From Pseudomonadota bacterium (lineage in GTDB: Bacteria; Pseudomonadota; Alphaproteobacteria; Rhizobiales; Rhizobiaceae), in contig JAEWFU010000348.1 of assembly GCA_023388675.1 (NCBI GenBank), positions 1 through 9,302 on the forward strand: 9,302 bases of DNA, in the 5' to 3' direction. The notes under the pieces were generated by a model, which was not told where the DNA came from, did no database searches, and worked only from the letters and a program-made list of their open reading frames with translations. Both the position numbers and the translations under genes were made by a program. Numbering within the stretch: the first letter of the stretch is position 1; every line of letters starts with the position of its first letter. This document shows positions 6,420-9,302 of the stretch, piece after piece.

Positions 6420-7295
6420 ATGGAGCTTTTGACGACATCCGAAGCCGCCGATTATCTCCGCCTGGGGGAGCGCAAGCTCTACGAGCTCGTGGCGGAGGAA
6501 CGCATTCCGTGCAGCAAAGTCACCGGCAAGTGGCTTTTCCCGCGGCATGAGCTCGACCGCTGGGTGATGTCGGGACTGGCGCGGCCGGCGGGGATGATAC
6601 CGTCCGAGCCGCCGCCGATCGTCGGGGGAAGCCAGGACGACCTGCTCGAATGGAGTTTGCGCCAGTCAGGCTCCGGCCTGGCATCGCTGACGGAAGGCAC
6701 CGAGGGTGGCGTCGCGCGCCTGCTGCGAGGCGAGGTCGCGGCGGCGGCGATCCATTTTCACGGCGACGCCGCCGACGCAAACATTGCCGCGGTGGCAGCC
6801 ATGCCAAGGCTTTCCGATGCGGTGCTGGTGGGGTTCGCCCGCCGCGAACAAGGGCTGCTGCTGCCGCCCGGCAATCCGGGATCGCTTCACGGGCTGGCCG
6901 ACGTGCTTTCCACCGGCGCAAGGATGGCGGTCCGGCAACGCGGCGCCGGCGCGGACATGCTGCTCACCCTGCTGCTGGCGGGCATAGGCGCGGAGCCCCG
7001 GGATATCGACCGGCTGGAGCCGCCCTGCCTAACGGGTCCCGACCTTGCGGCGGCGATCCGCACCGGTCAGGCCGACTGCGGGATCGCCACGCGCGCTGCC
7101 GCTCGCGCCGCCGGCCTGGACTTCGTGCCGCTGGCCTGGGAGAGCTTCGACCTGCTGATGCGGCAGCGGACCTATTTCCAGCCATCGTTCCAGGCCCTGC
7201 TGCGGTTTCTGGGGCAGGAAGCCTTCGCCGACCGCGCGGCCGAGCTTGCCGGATACGACCCGGCCCCCGCCGGGCAGATCCGGTTCTTCAAATAG
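6420..7295 (+). CDS. One-component regulator: excisionase-type HTH plus PBP-like ligand domain, likely W/Mo-responsive
   Basis: This 291-residue soluble protein carries an HTH_17 (MerR/excisionase-like) DNA-binding domain at about residues 3-50. LLTTSEAADYLRLGERKLYEL is followed by KVTGKWLFPRHELDRWV. A PBP-like domain at about 68-280 matches the tail of the MoeA fusion in this window: GTEGGVARLLRGEVAAAAIHF, RQRGAGADMLL (172-182) and GIATRAAARAAGLDFVPL (221-238). No signal peptide or membrane segment is seen. It is divergent from tupB, so control of the tup-moeA operon is the natural inference, with tungstate, molybdate or a cofactor intermediate as ligand. A TAA in frame at 6408-6410 fixes the ATG at 6420 as the first start. 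There is no well-spaced ribosome site. It is neither ModE nor the HTH-TOBE type tungstate regulator. Confidence 0.85.
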   Translation: MELLTTSEAADYLRLGERKLYELVAEERIPCSKVTGKWLFPRHELDRWVMSGLARPAGMIPSEPPPIVGGSQDDLLEWSLRQSGSGLASLTEGTEGGVARLLRGEVAAAAIHFHGDAADANIAAVAAMPRLSDAVLVGFARREQGLLLPPGNPGSLHGLADVLSTGARMAVRQRGAGADMLLTLLLAGIGAEPRDIDRLEPPCLTGPDLAAAIRTGQADCGIATRAAARAAGLDFVPLAWESFDLLMRQRTYFQPSFQALLRFLGQEAFADRAAELAGYDPAPAGQIRFFK

Positions 7296-7298
7296 GGA

Positions 7299-7311
7299 GC
7301 GATCCTATCGC
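7299..7311. other. Small hairpin in the convergent gap after the regulator gene
   Basis: GCGAT-CCT-ATCGC is a perfect 5-bp stem with a 3-base loop. It lies in the 23-base gap between the regulator's TAG (7293-7295) and the stop of the DUF6494-type gene (7319-7321). It could help end transcription from either side, but it has no U-tract, and its short stem makes this a weak call. Confidence 0.3.
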
Positions 7312-7318
7312 GGCCGCG

Positions 7319-7525
7319 TCATCCGAGATCGATCTCGCCTTCCACGACATGATGCAGGCCGGCGGCTTCGGACGTGATGACCGCTTTCACGGTTATTCGT
7401 CCCTGCCCTTTCAGGCCCTTTTGCTCCACCGCCTTCTCGATCGCCTGCTGCGAGGTCACGCCGACCTGCTTGAGAAACTTGCGCATGGAGACGTTGAAAG
7501 GGTCGGTTTCCATATTCTGGGTCAT
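7319..7525 (-). CDS. Small DUF6494-type protein of unknown function
   Basis: This is a 68-residue soluble protein. Its core, FNVSMRKFLKQVGVTSQQAIEKAV followed by a basic glycine turn and a short beta-rich end VKAVITS...VVEGEIDLG, resembles the DUF6494 family: a helical RKFLK-VGVTSQ-xIE segment and a terminal GEIxL strand. No catalytic residues, cysteines, signal peptide or membrane span are seen. The ATG at 7525 is chosen because GAGG sits seven bases upstream and the family-like sequence begins right after it. An open frame further upstream to 7684 runs through the divergent promoter gap and the next gene's start, and is not credible. It is divergent from the WD40-cytochrome gene across a 97-100-base gap and convergent with the regulator. 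Its function is unknown, and I do not infer one beyond its presence in this locus. Confidence 0.8.
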   Translation of the reverse strand: MTQNMETDPFNVSMRKFLKQVGVTSQQAIEKAVEQKGLKGQGRITVKAVITSEAAGLHHVVEGEIDLG

Positions 7526-7626
7526 ATGATTGCCTCGAACAGTGTGAACGCTGCGGCCGTCCGGCAAGCTCGGGTCCTGCGGCGGAGGCACATCCGCCAA
7601 CGGAGCACGGAACGGGTCAGGGTGCA
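7526..7626. promoter_or_regulatory. Divergent intergenic region between DUF6494-type and WD40-cytochrome c genes
   Basis: This 101-base non-coding gap must hold the promoters of both flanking genes. It contains an inverted repeat GGCGGA-GGCACA-TCCGCC (7581-7598, six-base arms and six-base spacer) that could be an operator or a hairpin in the cytochrome gene's leader. The GAGG ribosome site for the leftward gene is near 7533-7536 (reverse strand). AGGG at 7619-7622 lies four bases before the rightward ATG. No convincing -35/-10 pair stands out. Confidence 0.4.
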
Positions 7627-8913
7627 ATGAAGACGACGCTCGCGATACGCATGGCGGCAATCGTTTCGTTGATCCTCGGCGCATCTGCGCAGGGGGCGGA
7701 GCTGCGCGGCCATGGCGGTCCGGTGCGCGCGATCGCCATCGCCGACGACGGGCGGACGGCGATCACCGGCAGCTTCGATGCCAAGGCGATCATCTGGTCG
7801 CTGGAGACGGGCGAGGCGCGCGAGGTGCTGCTGTTCCACGACGACCAGGTCGACGCCGTCGCATCCCTGCCGGACGGGCGCTTCGCCAGCGCGGGAGCGG
7901 ACGGCCGCATCGCGATCTGGGAGGACGGCAGGAGCGCGCCCGTTTCTGTCCTGGAAGGACATACCGGGCCGGTCGCGGCACTCGCCGTATCGCCCGACGG
8001 CGCGACGCTCGCTTCGGCTTCCTGGGATGCCAGTGTGCGGCTGTGGCCGCTTTCCGGTGGAGAGCCGCTCGTCCTTGAGGGTCACCGGGGCAATGTCAAC
8101 GCGGTTGCCTTCCTTTCCGACGGGACGCTGGCAAGTGCCGGCCACGACGCGGCGGTCATCCTCTGGCCGCCCGAACGCGACGCAACGCCGGTCCGGGCCG
8201 ACATGCCGGTCCCGCTCAGCGCGCTGGTGGCAACGGCGGACGACCGCCTGTTTGCGGGAGGTGTGGACGGAAAAATGCGCGAGGTGGACCGGGATGGCGT
8301 AATCCGCGGCGATATTGCGGTGTCCACCGGTCCGGTAACCGCGCTCGCTGCATCGGAGGATGGAGGGTATATCGCAGCCTCGTCCGTCAGGGGCGGAATC
8401 ACCCTGCTCGACGCCGGGAGCCTGACACCGGTTCGTACCCTTGGTGCGGCCGGCGTACCGGTCTGGTCCCTCGCCTTCTCATCCGACGGCAGGACCCTGC
8501 TGGCCGGCGGCGCGGATCGCATCGTGCGGGAATGGGATGCCGAGACCGGACAGCAGCTCGGGACCGCGCCCGAAGGCCCGGCCGATCCAATGGCCGAATA
8601 TGCAGGCAGTCCCGGCGCGGAAGTCTTCCGCGCCTGCGTGGCATGCCACACGCTCGATCCGGACGACGGCAATCGCGCCGGGCCGACACTGCACGGCATC
8701 TTTGGCCGGCGCATCGCGTCGGTGCCGGACTACCGCTACTCGCCCGCCTTCCGGGAGATGGACATCGTATGGACGCCGGAGACGGTGTCGAAGCTGTTCG
8801 AGGTCGGGCCAACCAAATACACGCCCGGCACCAAGATGCCGGAACAGACCATCAGCAACCCCGAGGACCGGGCGGCGCTGATCCGCTTCCTGCAGGCCGA
8901 GACCCGCGACTGA
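7627..8913 (+). CDS. Secreted seven-blade WD40 propeller fused to a class I c-type cytochrome
   Basis: This is a 428-residue periplasmic protein. A signal peptide (residues 1-24, hydrophobic IRMAAIVSLILGASA) is followed by seven WD40-like units at about 25-63, 66-103, 107-146, 148-187, 190-225, 228-268 and 270-311. Several have GH at the start and IW/LW at the end; blades 5 and 6 are the most degenerate. Seven units are enough to close a full beta-propeller. A cytochrome c domain follows (about 325-428). It has the haem-binding CVACH (337-341), the AGPTLHGIFGR stretch typical of cytochrome c2-like domains, and the likely axial methionine M404 in GTKMP. The ATG at 7627 follows an AGGG. It is probably an electron carrier docked through the propeller; a partner such as formate dehydrogenase is inferred from context only. 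Its stop is 2 bases from that of the convergent Fe-S gene. Confidence 0.9.
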   Translation: MKTTLAIRMAAIVSLILGASAQGAELRGHGGPVRAIAIADDGRTAITGSFDAKAIIWSLETGEAREVLLFHDDQVDAVASLPDGRFASAGADGRIAIWEDGRSAPVSVLEGHTGPVAALAVSPDGATLASASWDASVRLWPLSGGEPLVLEGHRGNVNAVAFLSDGTLASAGHDAAVILWPPERDATPVRADMPVPLSALVATADDRLFAGGVDGKMREVDRDGVIRGDIAVSTGPVTALAASEDGGYIAASSVRGGITLLDAGSLTPVRTLGAAGVPVWSLAFSSDGRTLLAGGADRIVREWDAETGQQLGTAPEGPADPMAEYAGSPGAEVFRACVACHTLDPDDGNRAGPTLHGIFGRRIASVPDYRYSPAFREMDIVWTPETVSKLFEVGPTKYTPGTKMPEQTISNPEDRAALIRFLQAETRD

Positions 8914-8915
8914 GG

Positions 8916-9302
8916 TCACGTCGTCTTGTCGTCCGGGGTTTCCCGGGCGCGGAGATAGTCTTCCGTCGTTCGCGGTGCGGGGCGCTGCCGCGCCTCGTAG
9001 GGATCGAAACCCTCGTTCATCACGACCTCGACGCGACAATTGTCGCACATCCGCACCAGGTCCAGCCGTTTCGCGTTCTCTCCCGCGAACATCCAGTGCT
9101 TGTCCTCGAGCTTGGCGACGATCCGCTCGACCGTGCTGCGGGTGCCGAACGGAGTGCCGCAGCGGATACAGTCGTAAGGCTCTTCCTGCTTCACCGCGAG
9201 GCGCGGTGCGCTCCACGCGGCAAAATCCACCCGCGGCGTCAGGGTGATCACCTTCTCCGGGCAGGTCGCCGCGCAAAGGCCGCATTGGACGCACGCACTC
9301 TC
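8916..9302 (-). CDS. C-terminal part of a 4Fe-4S ferredoxin-domain protein, truncated by the right edge
   Basis: The frame is open from the right edge to a TGA at 8916-8918, giving 128 C-terminal residues. It starts with a complete 4Fe-4S motif, ACVQCGLCAATCPEK (C-x2-C-x2-C-x3-CP), encoded near 9255-9296. After this come two CxxC pairs, DCIRCGTPFG and MCDNCRVE, about 45 residues apart. They could bind a second metal centre, either Zn or another Fe-S cluster. The tail is hydrophilic. The GTG at 9251 is not the start, since the Fe-S motif lies upstream of it in the same frame. I recognise this as the end of the ferredoxin-type protein often found beside DUF3305/DUF3306, TorD and formate dehydrogenase genes in Rhizobiales. 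That link is recall of gene order and is not shown by the sequence. It is convergent with the WD40-cytochrome gene, with no room for a separate terminator. Confidence 0.85.
   Translation of the reverse strand, partial: ESACVQCGLCAATCPEKVITLTPRVDFAAWSAPRLAVKQEEPYDCIRCGTPFGTRSTVERIVAKLEDKHWMFAGENAKRLDLVRMCDNCRVEVVMNEGFDPYEARQRPAPRTTEDYLRARETPDDKTT

Noticed and set aside
5634..6548. A long reading frame continuing upstream of tupC through tupB and beyond
   Set aside because: Only the part from 5633 encodes the ABC ATPase. The upstream part is an alternate frame of the permease gene, and the longer form would be far above family length.
6650..7630. A 326-codon + strand frame overlapping the regulator
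   Set aside because: It is arginine-rich low-complexity sequence in another frame of the HTH-PBP gene, without motifs.
7526..7684. Upstream extension of the DUF6494-type gene
   Set aside because: It crosses the divergent promoter gap and the start of the WD40-cytochrome gene. The ATG at 7525 has a good ribosome site and begins the conserved part.

Overview
The window is GC-rich, densely coded DNA that looks alphaproteobacterial, most likely Hyphomicrobiales (Rhizobiales), perhaps a Mesorhizobium/Aquamicrobium-like lineage. The clues are codon and GC character, the gene set, and a dispersed-type palindrome built on CCTCGGG-CTTGT-CCCGAGG of the kind I associate with those genomes. The lineage is an inference. 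Almost the whole window concerns uptake of tungstate or molybdate, building of the pterin-dinucleotide cofactor, and (by the two truncated edge genes) a formate dehydrogenase system.

Layout, left to right. Positions 1-118 hold the 3' end of a rightward gene whose tail resembles FdhD. It overlaps mobA (108-737, +), the molybdenum cofactor guanylyltransferase. A 188-bp gap (738-925) follows, filled from stop codon to stop codon by an imperfect inverted repeat. Next is a five-gene leftward operon, read from right to left: tupB permease (6328-5636), tupC ATPase (5633-4911), tupA tungstate-binding protein (4890-4057), a divergent MoeA-like protein (4016-2886), and a MoeA fused to a cytoplasmic periplasmic-binding-protein-like (PBP-like) domain (2875-926). 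Divergent from tupB across a 91-bp control region is a rightward one-component regulator (6420-7295). It pairs an excisionase-type helix-turn-helix (HTH) with the same PBP-like domain family found on the MoeA fusion. Then come a small DUF6494-type gene (7525-7319, -), a secreted seven-blade WD40 propeller fused to a class I cytochrome c (7627-8913, +), and the C-terminal part of an Fe-S protein (9302-8916, -) that runs off the right edge.

How it fits together (inference). TupABC imports tungstate. The regulator probably senses a ligand through its PBP-like domain and controls the divergent tup-moeA operon. The two MoeA proteins handle metal insertion into molybdopterin, and MobA adds GMP to give the bis-MGD form. 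FdhD and the Fe-S protein serve the formate dehydrogenase expected just outside the window. The most interesting point is that one ligand-binding domain family is attached to a transcription factor and to a cofactor-assembly enzyme in the same locus. With TupA, three binding proteins of PBP type may read the same oxyanion or a related ligand in import, regulation and cofactor synthesis.
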